Shown here piece after piece: positions 42,947 through 51,519 of a DNA stretch of 64,000 bases. Position 1 is the stretch's first letter, and the number at the start of each line of letters is the position of its first letter. The notes under the pieces were generated by a model. It had not been told where the DNA came from. It ran no database searches and saw nothing but the letters and a program-made list of their open reading frames with translations. Source of the stretch: Sphingomonas sanguinis (lineage in GTDB: Bacteria > Pseudomonadota > Alphaproteobacteria > Sphingomonadales > Sphingomonadaceae); NCBI RefSeq assembly GCF_019297835.1, contig NZ_CP079203.1, positions 779,001 to 843,000 of the forward strand, in the 5' to 3' direction. The position numbers and the translations under genes were made by a program.

Positions 42947-43687
42947 TTACAGCATCGCCATGCCGCCGTTCACGTGCAGCGTCTGGCCGGTGACATAGCC
43001 CGCTTCCTTCGACGCCAGATAGACGACGGCGGCACCGATATCCTCGCCCTTGCCCAGATCGCCCGCCGGGATCTTGCCGAGCAGCGCGGCCTTCTGCGCC
43101 TCGGGCAGTACGTCGGTCATCGCCGAGCGCATGAAGCCGGGGGCGACGCAGTTGACGGTGACGTTGCGGCTGGCCAGTTCCTGCGCCACCGCCTTCGACA
43201 TGCCGACGATGCCCGCCTTGGACGCCGCATAATTGGCCTGGCCGGGATTGCCGGTCGCGCCGACGATCGAGGTGATCGAGATGATGCGGCCGAAGCGCGC
43301 CTTCATCATCGGCTTGGCGGCGGCGCGGATCAGGCGGAAGGTCGCCTCCAGATTCACGCTGATGACCTGATCCCACTCCTCGTCCTTCATCCGCATGGTC
43401 AAGTTGTCGCGGGTGACGCCCGCATTGTTGACCAGGATGTCGAGCTTGCCGCCCAGCGCCTCGACCGCCTGCGGGATCAGCGCATCGACCGCGGCGGGGT
43501 CGGACAGGTTGCACGGCACCGCGACATGATCGCCGCCCAGCTCGGCGCGAAACGCCTCCAGCTTATCGATATTGGAACCGGACAGCGCCAGCTTCGCCCC
43601 CTGCGCCGCCAACGCCCTGGCCACCGCCGAACCGAGACCGCCCGATGCGCCGGTCACGAGGGCGGTCATTCCTGTCAGGTCGAACAT
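42947..43687 (-). CDS. fabG: 3-oxoacyl-ACP reductase
   Basis: A 246-residue SDR enzyme reducing 3-oxoacyl-ACP with NADPH. The cofactor loop is ALVTGASGGLGSAVARAL; NNAGVTRDNL, the Ser in ISITSIVGATGNPGQ, the Tyr-Lys pair in ANYAASKAGIVGMSKA and the C-terminal TGQTLHVNGGMAML follow. Length is standard. ATG 43687 is preceded by GGAGAA. The 5' neighbour on the same strand should be fabD, but a GxxExxY gene with flanking repeats lies between. Confidence 0.97.
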   Translation of the reverse strand: MFDLTGMTALVTGASGGLGSAVARALAAQGAKLALSGSNIDKLEAFRAELGGDHVAVPCNLSDPAAVDALIPQAVEALGGKLDILVNNAGVTRDNLTMRMKDEEWDQVISVNLEATFRLIRAAAKPMMKARFGRIISITSIVGATGNPGQANYAASKAGIVGMSKAVAQELASRNVTVNCVAPGFMRSAMTDVLPEAQKAALLGKIPAGDLGKGEDIGAAVVYLASKEAGYVTGQTLHVNGGMAML

Positions 43688-43689
43688 GC

Positions 43690-44118
43690 TTATTCTCCGA
43701 TTTTCTTGTTCACGCGAAGCCGCGAAGACGCGATGGGCGTGTAGTCGTTGACGACGCGGCGGAGCCCTTCCTTCAAGGTAGCACCGCCGAAATTGATAAG
43801 CAGCCCCAAGGGCTGCTTGGTCAGGCGTAGATAGGTCAGCAATTGTTTTGCATGAGCGGCATTCAGCCGCTCAACGGATTTGATTTCGACCAGGAGGCTT
43901 TGCTCAATGAGCAGATCAATGCGAAATGCTCCATCAAATTGCAGCCCGTCAAAGCTGAAATCGACGGCGCGCTGTCGCTCGACCTGATAACCCATGCTGC
44001 CGAGCTTGGCCGCTAGGATCGTCTCATAAACGCTTTCCAGCAGCCCAGGCCCCAACTCACGATGAAGGCGCAAGGAAAGGTCAATTACATCAAACGCTAT
44101 CGTTTCGATGTCCGCCAT
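43690..44118 (-). CDS. GxxExxY protein (PD-(D/E)XK-like fold)
   Basis: A 142-residue protein with the defining motif GPGLLESVYETILAAKL (G-x-x-E-x-x-Y) and the nuclease-like core FRIDLLIEQSLLVEIKSVERLNAAHAKQLLTYLRL (D ... E-x-K), suggesting a PD-(D/E)XK nuclease fold; no activity is established for the family. The 25-bp imperfect inverted repeats at 43709-43733 and 44121-44145 frame it; the left one encodes part of the C-terminus ASSRLRVNKK. It splits fabD from fabG in an otherwise standard fab cluster, suggesting acquisition as a unit. The stop lies 2 bp from the fabG start. Confidence 0.9.
   Translation of the reverse strand: MADIETIAFDVIDLSLRLHRELGPGLLESVYETILAAKLGSMGYQVERQRAVDFSFDGLQFDGAFRIDLLIEQSLLVEIKSVERLNAAHAKQLLTYLRLTKQPLGLLINFGGATLKEGLRRVVNDYTPIASSRLRVNKKIGE
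43709..43733 (+). repeat. Left inverted repeat of the GxxExxY unit
   Basis: TTCACGCGAAGCCGCGAAGA plus CGCGA; 23 of 25 bases match the reverse complement of 44121-44145. It overlaps the last codons of the GxxExxY gene. Confidence 0.8.
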
Positions 44119-44120
44119 CT

Positions 44121-44145
44121 TCGCGTCCTCGCGCCTTCGCGTGAA
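44121..44145 (-). repeat. Right inverted repeat of the GxxExxY unit
   Basis: TCGCGTCCTCGCGCCTTCGC plus GTGAA, lying just upstream of the GxxExxY start codon (44118) and 5 bp from the fabD stop. It is the inverted partner of 43709-43733. Confidence 0.8.
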
Positions 44146-44150
44146 CCAAA

Positions 44151-45110
44151 TCAGAGCTTGGCCAGAAGCCCCTCGATATCGTCCATTGTCACGACACTGA
44201 CCGCATCCGCATCCGGCGCGATGCGCTTGACCATGGGGCCGAGCACCTTGCCGCCGAACTCTACGAACTGCGTCACACCCGCCGCCGCCATCGCCAGCAC
44301 CGATTCGCGCCAGCGGACCATGCCCGTCACCTGCGCCACCAGCAGCGCGCGGATCGCACCCGGATCGGCGACCGGCGCGGCTTCGACATTGGCATAGACC
44401 GGCACCAGCGGCGCGCGGATCGTCGCCTCGGCCAGCGCGGCGTCCATCGCATCGGCGGCGGGCTGCATCAGCGGGCAGTGGAACGGCGCCGACACCGGCA
44501 GCAGGACCGCGCGCTTGGCACCCAGATCCTTGGCCAGCGCCACCGCCTTTTCGATCGCCGCGCGGTGGCCGGAGATCACGACCTGGCTCGGGTCGTTGTC
44601 ATTGGCGACCGTGCAGACCAGTTCCTCACCGCCCTCCGCCAGGATCGCATCGACCGCCGCGCCCGCGATCGTCTTGGCCTTTTCCAGATCCGCCCCGAGC
44701 AGCGCCGCCATCGCGCCCTCGCCCACCGGCACCGCCGCCTGCATCGCCCGGCCGCGCAGCTTCAGCAGGCGCGCCGTCGTCGGCAGGTCGATCGCATCGG
44801 CCGCACACAGCGCCGTATATTCGCCCAGCGAGTGGCCCGCAACGAAATCGGCCTTTTCCGACAAGCGGACGCCGCCCTCCTTCTCCAGCACGCGCAGGGT
44901 CGCGATGGCGTTCGCCATGATCGCGGGTTGCGCATTCTCGGTCAGGGTCAGCTCGTCGGCGGGTCCCTCGGTCATCAGGCGATAGAGGTGCTGGCCCAGT
45001 GCCTCGTCGACCTCCTGGAAGACCTCGCGGGCGACGGGGCTCGCCTCGGCCAGCGCCTTGCCCATGCCGACGGCCTGGCTGCCCTGGCCTGGAAAGATGA
45101 ATGCACGCAT
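44151..45110 (-). CDS. fabD: Malonyl-CoA:ACP transacylase
   Basis: A 319-residue acyltransferase that loads malonate on ACP. The active Ser is in FVAGHSLGEYTALCA; QPAIMANAIATLRVL gives the conserved Gln, and the catalytic His is in SAPFHCPLMQPAADAM. It opens MRAFIFPGQGSQAVGMGK, my choice of start at 45110; an ATG at 45125 adds five residues and neither has a clear ribosome-binding site. First gene of the fab cluster; transcription towards fabG passes through the inserted GxxExxY gene. Confidence 0.96.
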   Translation of the reverse strand: MRAFIFPGQGSQAVGMGKALAEASPVAREVFQEVDEALGQHLYRLMTEGPADELTLTENAQPAIMANAIATLRVLEKEGGVRLSEKADFVAGHSLGEYTALCAADAIDLPTTARLLKLRGRAMQAAVPVGEGAMAALLGADLEKAKTIAGAAVDAILAEGGEELVCTVANDNDPSQVVISGHRAAIEKAVALAKDLGAKRAVLLPVSAPFHCPLMQPAADAMDAALAEATIRAPLVPVYANVEAAPVADPGAIRALLVAQVTGMVRWRESVLAMAAAGVTQFVEFGGKVLGPMVKRIAPDADAVSVVTMDDIEGLLAKL

Positions 45111-45196
45111 GTTCGTATCTGCCATCAAAGCGTAATAGGATGGCCCGCGCGGTAGAAAGGTCGCCCGCCGCTGGCAAGGGCACGCCCCTTCCCCGC

Positions 45197-45265
45197 TTGC
45201 CTTTTACCCGCAATTCGCTATGAGCCAGCGCACCATTGGGCGGGAAGCACCTGCTTCACCCGCCC
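45197..45265 (+). promoter_or_regulatory. rpsF promoter and leader hairpin
   Basis: TTGCCT (45197-45202) and TATGAG (45219-45224), spaced 16 bp, are a plausible promoter, leaving a leader of about 135 nt. At 45238-45265 GGGCGGG pairs with CCCGCCC and AAGCA with TGCTT, leaving a CA bulge. A bulged leader hairpin here is where S6:S18 autoregulatory RNAs occur, but I cannot confirm that match. Confidence 0.5.
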
Positions 45266-45365
45266 TCATGCCTTTTGGCGTGACGGTATTGAAGTATGGA
45301 AGACAGCCGGAGGGGCGCACCACATGGGGTGGGCGTCAGCGATCGGCCAACATAAGGTAAGCTGC

Positions 45366-45776
45366 ATGGCTCTTTACGAGCACGTGTTCCTTGCGCGCCA
45401 GGATCTGGCACAGGCGCAGGTGGACGCGCTGGCGGAAGCCGCCACGAAGATCGTCGAGGACAATCAGGGCAAGGTCGTGAAGACCGAGACCTGGGGCCTG
45501 CGTTCGCTGGCGTACAAGATCGCCAAGAACCGCAAGGCGCATTACGTCATGCTCGAAATCGACGCCCCCGCGGGTGTCGTCGCCGAGCTGGAGCGCCAGA
45601 CCCAGATCAACGAAGACGTGATCCGCTACATGACCGTCAAGGTTGACGGCCATGAAGAAGGTCCGTCGGTGATGATGCGCAAGCAGGAGCGTGACCGCGA
45701 GCGTCGTGCCGATCGTGGCGAACGCCCCGACCGCGCTGACCGCCCCCGTCGTGATCGTGAAGAGGAAGCCGCATAA
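45366..45776 (+). CDS. rpsF: 30S ribosomal protein S6
   Basis: A 136-residue small-subunit protein that binds S18 and the central 16S rRNA domain. It starts [22 protein letters not shown] and includes the conserved [31 protein letters not shown]. The C-terminal ~35 residues are a charged Arg/Asp/Glu tail ([22 protein letters not shown]), common in alphaproteobacteria. Start 45366 is taken over the longer frame at 45324. Overlaps rpsR by 1 bp (TAATG). Confidence 0.98.
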   Translation: MALYEHVFLARQDLAQAQVDALAEAATKIVEDNQGKVVKTETWGLRSLAYKIAKNRKAHYVMLEIDAPAGVVAELERQTQINEDVIRYMTVKVDGHEEGPSVMMRKQERDRERRADRGERPDRADRPRRDREEEAA

Positions 45777-46000
45777 TGGCCCGCCCGTTTTTCCGTCGCC
45801 GCAAGAGCTGCCCCTTCTCCGCGAAGGACGCGCCCCGGATCGACTATAAGGACGTCCGTCTGCTTCAGGGCTTCGTGTCCGAGCGCGGCAAGATCGTGCC
45901 TTCGCGCATCACCAGCGTGTCGGCCAAGAAGCAGCGCGAACTCGCCCAGGCGATCAAGCGCGCGCGTCATCTGGGCCTCCTGCCCTACGTCGTGAAGTAA
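45776..46000 (+). CDS. rpsR: 30S ribosomal protein S18
   Basis: A 74-residue basic protein, partner of S6 on the platform. It begins [45 protein letters not shown], then the conserved [24 protein letters not shown]. Full length. Between rpsF (1-bp overlap) and rplI (12-bp gap), the standard operon. Confidence 0.99.
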   Translation: MARPFFRRRKSCPFSAKDAPRIDYKDVRLLQGFVSERGKIVPSRITSVSAKKQRELAQAIKRARHLGLLPYVVK

Positions 46001-46012
46001 GGGGTCTTACAG

Positions 46013-46606
46013 ATGAACGTTATTCTGCTTGAGCGCGTCGAAAAGCTCGGCGCCATCGGCGACGTGGTTTCGGTGAAGGACGGCTATGCCCGTAACTTCC
46101 TGCTGCCGCGCAAGAAGGCGCTGCGCGCCAACGAAGCCAACAAGAAGGTGTTCGAGGCCAATCGCGCCCGCATCGAAGCCGAGAACGCGAACCGTCGCGC
46201 CGAGGCCGAGGTCGAGTCGAAGACCTTCGAGAACGCCACCGTCACCCTGATCCGTCAGGCGTCGAACGTCGGCCAGCTGTACGGCTCGGTCGCGGTGCGT
46301 GACCTGGTCGAGGCGCTGGTCGCCGACGGCCACAAGGTGAACAAGAGCCAGATCGTGCTCGACCGTCCGATCAAGGCGATCGGCCTGTACGACGTGCGCG
46401 TCGCGCTTCACCCGGAAGTGGCCGTGACCGTCAAGGTCAACGTCGCCCGCTCGCCGGAAGAAGCCGAGATGCAGGCGCAGGGCGTCGACGTCATGGCCTC
46501 GATGTTCGAGCGTGACGAAGCCGGCTTCACCGAGGATTACGATCCCAACGCAGAGCCCGGCGCCACCGCCGAGGTTCAGCCGGAGCAGGAAGAAGCGCAG
46601 GGTTAA
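46013..46606 (+). CDS. rplI: 50S ribosomal protein L9
   Basis: A 197-residue large-subunit protein binding domain V of 23S rRNA. The N-terminal domain has MNVILLERVEKLGAIGDVVSVKDGYARNFLLPRKKALRA; a long connecting helix (ANKKVFEANRARIEAENANRRAEAEVESK) leads to the C-terminal domain. The tail past residue 150 is acidic and longer than the ~150-residue E. coli protein, as in other alphaproteobacteria. The operon ends at the terminator at 46637-46670. Confidence 0.98.
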   Translation: MNVILLERVEKLGAIGDVVSVKDGYARNFLLPRKKALRANEANKKVFEANRARIEAENANRRAEAEVESKTFENATVTLIRQASNVGQLYGSVAVRDLVEALVADGHKVNKSQIVLDRPIKAIGLYDVRVALHPEVAVTVKVNVARSPEEAEMQAQGVDVMASMFERDEAGFTEDYDPNAEPGATAEVQPEQEEAQG

Positions 46607-46636
46607 TCCCCCGCTTCGGCTTGCCGCCAAAAAGAA

Positions 46637-46670
46637 AGGGCCGTCCGGCATGACCGGGCGGCCCTTTTTT
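46637..46670 (+). terminator. rpsF-rpsR-rplI operon terminator
   Basis: AGGGCCGTCCGG (46637-46648) pairs with CCGGGCGGCCCT (46654-46665) around a 5-nt loop, one G-U pair, followed by six T. Confidence 0.93.
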
Positions 46671-46720
46671 GCGTCTTGGGAGAGCGCAACGTACAGGCAC
46701 CCCAAGGGGCGCCGATTATC

Positions 46721-46798
46721 TCAGGGACAGGTAACGCACGCGCTGACCACGGCGGCCAGCGGGATGAGGGCGAAGATAATGGCCATGACGTGCTTCAT
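46721..46798 (-). CDS. Tiny lipoprotein-like peptide, 25 residues
   Basis: ATG 46798 opens a 25-codon frame: M-K-H, then a hydrophobic stretch VMAIIFALIPLAAVVSAC, then VTCP and TGA. It has the shape of a lipoprotein signal with lipobox V-V-S-A-C, leaving a mature peptide of only five residues (CVTCP). Small entericidin-like lipoproteins are similar but longer. A weak AGG lies about 12 bp upstream. It lies between rplI (convergent side) and mutL. Low confidence: chance ORFs of this length are common, but the ordered K-H/hydrophobic/lipobox arrangement is not. Confidence 0.4.
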   Translation of the reverse strand: MKHVMAIIFALIPLAAVVSACVTCP

Positions 46799-47139
46799 GA
46801 TCTGACTGCCTACCTGTCCAATGACCGGTTAATACACGGCCAAGTGCAAAAGTTTCGTTACGGTGAACGCCGAAACGCAAAAATTCTCAACTCATCGCTC
46901 TATGGGAGCGGTTCACCGTACGCGCAAGAGCAGTGGCTATCGTAGGTTAAGTAGAATTTGGCCTAACCGGTGACTTTTATCGTTCTGGTCCGATGGTGGG
47001 CGGGGCAGGTAGTCTGCGAGCCACAGCGCTCCCCCTTCAACATCAGGCATTGCTCGAACGCGCTGTGGCGCCGCGATTGCCGCCGTTAGGTCAGGACGAG
47101 GCGTGAGGGACGTTGCGATCAGCTCCGTCCGCTCGCCTC
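46799..47139. other. Spacer before mutL, no gene seen
   Basis: 341 bp, less GC-rich than its surroundings. It holds a dyad ACGGTGAAC (from 46860) and GGTTCACCGT (46911-46920) with about 43 bp between, and otherwise nothing recognised. Probable promoter DNA for the tiny ORF reading left. No RNA gene is seen. Confidence 0.55.
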
Positions 47140-48927
47140 TCACTTTCGCCCGAACAGCTTCTCGATATCCCCGTGCTGCAACTTCACCCAGGTCGGGCGG
47201 CCATGGTTGCACTGGCCGGAATGGGGCGTGACCTCCATCTCGCGAAGGAGCGCATTCATCTCGGCGACCGACAGGATGCGGCCTGCGCGCACCGAACCGT
47301 GACAGGCCATAGTGGCGGCGACATGGTCCAGCCGTTCGCGCAGCGACAGCGCCTGGTCGAAGGCGGCAAGTTCGTCGGCTAGGTCGGCGACCAGGCCCTT
47401 GGGATCGCTCTGACCCAGCAACGCGGGCGTCGCCCGGACCAGCATCGCGGTCGGGCCAAAACGTTCGAGATCGAGGCCGAACTCCACCAATTCCTCGGCA
47501 CGCGCCTCCAGACGGTCGCAGGCCGGTTCGTCCAGTTCCACGACCTCCGGGATCAGCATCGCCTGCGACGCGACGCGGCCGCCGGTCAGGGCGGCGCGCA
47601 TCCGCTCCAGCACCAGCCGTTCATGCGCGGCGTGCTGGTCGACCAGCACCAGCCCGTCCTCGGCCTCGGCGACGATATAGGTCTTGGCGACCTGACCTCG
47701 CGCGACGCCCATCGGGAATTGGCGGACCTCCGGCGGCGGCGCGAAGGCGGTCTCGGCGCGGGCAAGCGGCGGCGGGGCGGCGAAACCGGGGCGCGGGGCG
47801 AATAGCGACTGGCGCTCCATCACCCGGGTTTCGGGCATGGCATGACCCCAGTCGTCGGCGGGCGCAGCGGGCGGCAGAGGCGACGCAACCGTCTCGGCCT
47901 GCCACATGGCGAGCGCCGAGTCGGGCGGCCGTTGCACGCTGCGATGCCCCGCTTCGTCGAGCGCGCGGCGCAGGCCGGACACGATCATGCCCCGGATCAG
48001 CGCGGGGTCGCGAAAGCGGACCTCGGTTTTGGCCGGATGGACGTTCACATCGACTTCCGACGGCGGCATGTCGAGGAACAGCGCCACGACCGCATGACGA
48101 TCGCGTGGCAACATCTCGGCATAAGCGCCTCTGATCGCGCCCATAAGCAACCGATCGCGGACGGGCCGACCGTTGACGAACAGATATTGGTGGTCGGCGA
48201 TGCCCCGGTTGAAGGTGGGCAACCCCGCCACGCCCCCCAGCGACACCGTGTCGCGAACCCAGTCGATCGCCACCGAATTCTCGGCCAGCGCCCGGTCGGT
48301 CAGGCCAGCGACCCGCCCCGGCCGCTCCTCGCCGCCCGGCACGGTCAGCACCCGCCGCCCGTCATGCTCCAGCGTGAAGGCGATGTCCGGCCGCGCCATC
48401 GCCAGGCGGCGGACCATGTCGAGGCAGGCGGCATATTCCGAACGCGGCGAGCGCAGGAACTTGCGCCGCGCAGGCACGCGCGCGAACAGGTTCTCGACCA
48501 CGATCCGGGTGCCCGGCGGCACGGCGGCGGGCCCATCGCGCAGCACCTCGCCATTGTCGACGACGCGGCTCCATCCGTCGCGGCCCGCCGGCCGGCTCTC
48601 GATCGTCACCCGCGCGACGCTGGCGATCGAGGGCAGAGCTTCGCCGCGAAATCCGAGGGTTACGACCGATTCGATCGCCTCGTCCGGCAATTTAGAGGTG
48701 CAGTGCCGCTCCAGCGCCAGCGCCATGTCGTCGGCCGACATGCCGCATCCGTCATCCGCCACCTCGATCCGGCCGATCCCGCCCTGCCCGATCGAAACCG
48801 CGATCCGGGTCGCGCCCGCATCGATCGAGTTTTCGACCAGTTCCTTCAACGCACTGGCGGGCCTTTCCACCACTTCACCGGCCGCGATACGATTGACGAG
48901 ATGGGGAGGCAGACGCCGTATTGACAT
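47140..48927 (-). CDS. mutL: DNA mismatch repair protein MutL
   Basis: A 595-residue GHKL ATPase that couples MutS mismatch recognition to strand incision. N-terminal motifs: LKELVENSIDAGATRIAVSI, VADDGCGMSADD, TLGFRGEALPSIASV. A long Pro/Ala-rich linker (about residues 330-420) follows, then the C-terminal endonuclease domain with DQHAAHERLVLE (the DQHA-x2-E-x4-E metal motif), ACHGSVRAG and GQCNHGRPTWVKL. Presence of that motif marks the nicking type of MutL used where MutH is absent. Start MSIRRLPPHLVNRIAAGEVVERP at 48927 is conserved; the frame beyond is not used. Divergent from mreB. Confidence 0.98.
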   Translation of the reverse strand: MSIRRLPPHLVNRIAAGEVVERPASALKELVENSIDAGATRIAVSIGQGGIGRIEVADDGCGMSADDMALALERHCTSKLPDEAIESVVTLGFRGEALPSIASVARVTIESRPAGRDGWSRVVDNGEVLRDGPAAVPPGTRIVVENLFARVPARRKFLRSPRSEYAACLDMVRRLAMARPDIAFTLEHDGRRVLTVPGGEERPGRVAGLTDRALAENSVAIDWVRDTVSLGGVAGLPTFNRGIADHQYLFVNGRPVRDRLLMGAIRGAYAEMLPRDRHAVVALFLDMPPSEVDVNVHPAKTEVRFRDPALIRGMIVSGLRRALDEAGHRSVQRPPDSALAMWQAETVASPLPPAAPADDWGHAMPETRVMERQSLFAPRPGFAAPPPLARAETAFAPPPEVRQFPMGVARGQVAKTYIVAEAEDGLVLVDQHAAHERLVLERMRAALTGGRVASQAMLIPEVVELDEPACDRLEARAEELVEFGLDLERFGPTAMLVRATPALLGQSDPKGLVADLADELAAFDQALSLRERLDHVAATMACHGSVRAGRILSVAEMNALLREMEVTPHSGQCNHGRPTWVKLQHGDIEKLFGRK

Positions 48928-48941
48928 GCGGCAAACCCTAG

Positions 48942-50102
<1,161 letters not shown>

Positions 50103-50126
50103 CCTCCAGCATAAGGGGACCGGCGC

Positions 50127-50996
50127 ATGGCGCCCGCCCGCGACCGTCGCACAGGGTTTTCGCGACGGCGGCAATATGGAGCTTTCCTGGCCTATGTGCT
50201 CGCGGTGGCGGGTGCGGTGGTGGGCGTGGTGCTGCTTGTCGCATCGACGTTCAACCCGCCCGCCTTTGCCGCCCTGCGCATGACGCTGGGCAGCGTGGCC
50301 GCGCCCGTTTCCGGCGCGTTCGTCGCCGTCGGGGACGCGGTCAGCGGCGTGCCCGACACGATCGGCCATTATTTCTTCGTCCATTCCGAAAACGAACGTC
50401 TGCGCGCCGAGCTGGATCAGTCACGCAAGGTCCTGCTCACCGCGCGAACCATCGCCTATGACAATCGCCGCCTGCGCCGCTTGCTGGCGGTGCGCGACCG
50501 GACGCCCGATACGGTGGCGACCGCGCGGCTGGTCAGTTCGACGGGATCGAGCGGCCGTCGCTTCGCGCTTCTCAACGCGGGACGCTGGCAGGGTGTGACC
50601 CCCGGCATGGCGGTGCGCGGGCCCGAGGGGCTGATCGGTCGCGTGACGGAGGCGGGCCCCGCCGCCGCGCGCGTCCTGCTGCTGACCGATCCGGAGAGCA
50701 TCGTGCCGGTGCGGCGCACCCGTGACGGCATGCCCGCCATCGCGGTGGGCCGCGGCGACGGGACGCTCGACGTGCGCTCGGTCAACACCAACGTCCGGCT
50801 GGGCAAGGGCGACCTGTTCGTCACCTCGGGCACCGGCGGGCTGTACGCGCCCAATATCCCCGTTGCGCGCATCCAGACCGATGGCGGCGACGTGGCGGTG
50901 GCGCGACCCTTCATCCATCCCGACACGCTGGATTTCGCGATCGTTCAGCGCGCCTTCATGCCGATGCCGCCATCAGCGCCGGCACCCCGGCCGTGA
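50127..50996 (+). CDS. mreC: Rod-shape-determining protein MreC
   Basis: A 289-residue bitopic periplasmic protein of the elongasome. A basic cytoplasmic tail (RDRRTGFSRRRQYG) precedes the helix AFLAYVLAVAGAVVGVVLLVASTF; a coiled-coil stretch (NERLRAELDQSRKVLLTARTIAYDNRRLRRLLAV) leads to two beta-barrel domains containing GRVTEAGPAAARVLLLTDPESIVPV and DLFVTSGTGGLYAPNIPVARI. The C-terminus overlaps mreD by 4 bp (GTGA). Confidence 0.95.
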   Translation: MAPARDRRTGFSRRRQYGAFLAYVLAVAGAVVGVVLLVASTFNPPAFAALRMTLGSVAAPVSGAFVAVGDAVSGVPDTIGHYFFVHSENERLRAELDQSRKVLLTARTIAYDNRRLRRLLAVRDRTPDTVATARLVSSTGSSGRRFALLNAGRWQGVTPGMAVRGPEGLIGRVTEAGPAAARVLLLTDPESIVPVRRTRDGMPAIAVGRGDGTLDVRSVNTNVRLGKGDLFVTSGTGGLYAPNIPVARIQTDGGDVAVARPFIHPDTLDFAIVQRAFMPMPPSAPAPRP

Positions 50997-51517
50997 CCCT
51001 AGACGCCTATAATCCCTTCGACCCCGGACTGCCCCCCGCCCGCGCCCGTGCGCTGCCGTGGTTGACCGTGATGGCCGGATCGCTGACCGCCATCGTGCCG
51101 GTGGTCGCGATCGTACCGTTGCAGCCGCCGATGGGCTTGCTGATGCTGCTCGCCTGGCGGCTGGTCGCGCGTTTTGCGCTGCGCCTGTGGGCGGCCGCCC
51201 CGCTCGGGCTGTTCGACGACCTGGTATCGGGGCAGCCGCTCGGCTCCGCCGTTCTGCTCTGGTCGCTGACGTCGCTGGCGATCGATCTGTTCGAGCACCG
51301 GCTGGTGTTCCGCGATTTCTGGCAGGATTGGCTGATCGCCAGCGGCGCCATCGCCTTCTGCCTGATCGCGGGGCGCTTCCTGGCGGTGCCGGTCGGCGCG
51401 CAGGTCGACGCACCGCTGGTCATCCAGATCGCGATCACCATCCTGCTTTTCCCGATGGCGACGCGGCTGGTCGCGTGGATCGATCGCAAACGCGGCCGGA
51501 ATGAGGTAGGGGCCTGA
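50993..51517 (+). CDS. mreD: Rod-shape-determining protein MreD
   Basis: A 174-residue inner-membrane protein with hydrophobic segments throughout: LPWLTVMAGSLTAIVPVVAIV, MGLLMLLAWRLVARFAL, GSAVLLWSLTSLAIDLFE, WLIASGAIAFCLIAGRFL and VIQIAITILLFPMATRLVAWID. LRLWAAAPLGLFDDLVSGQPLGSAVL is the family's conserved cytoplasmic/inner segment. GTG start (50993), overlapping mreC. It links MreC to PBP2 and RodA. Confidence 0.94.
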   Translation: MTLDAYNPFDPGLPPARARALPWLTVMAGSLTAIVPVVAIVPLQPPMGLLMLLAWRLVARFALRLWAAAPLGLFDDLVSGQPLGSAVLLWSLTSLAIDLFEHRLVFRDFWQDWLIASGAIAFCLIAGRFLAVPVGAQVDAPLVIQIAITILLFPMATRLVAWIDRKRGRNEVGA

Positions 51518-51519
51518 GC

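Noticed and set aside
46937..47212. 91-codon minus-strand ORF overlapping the end of mutL
   Set aside because: It runs out of frame through the conserved C-terminal mutL codons and its translation resembles no family; treated as chance.
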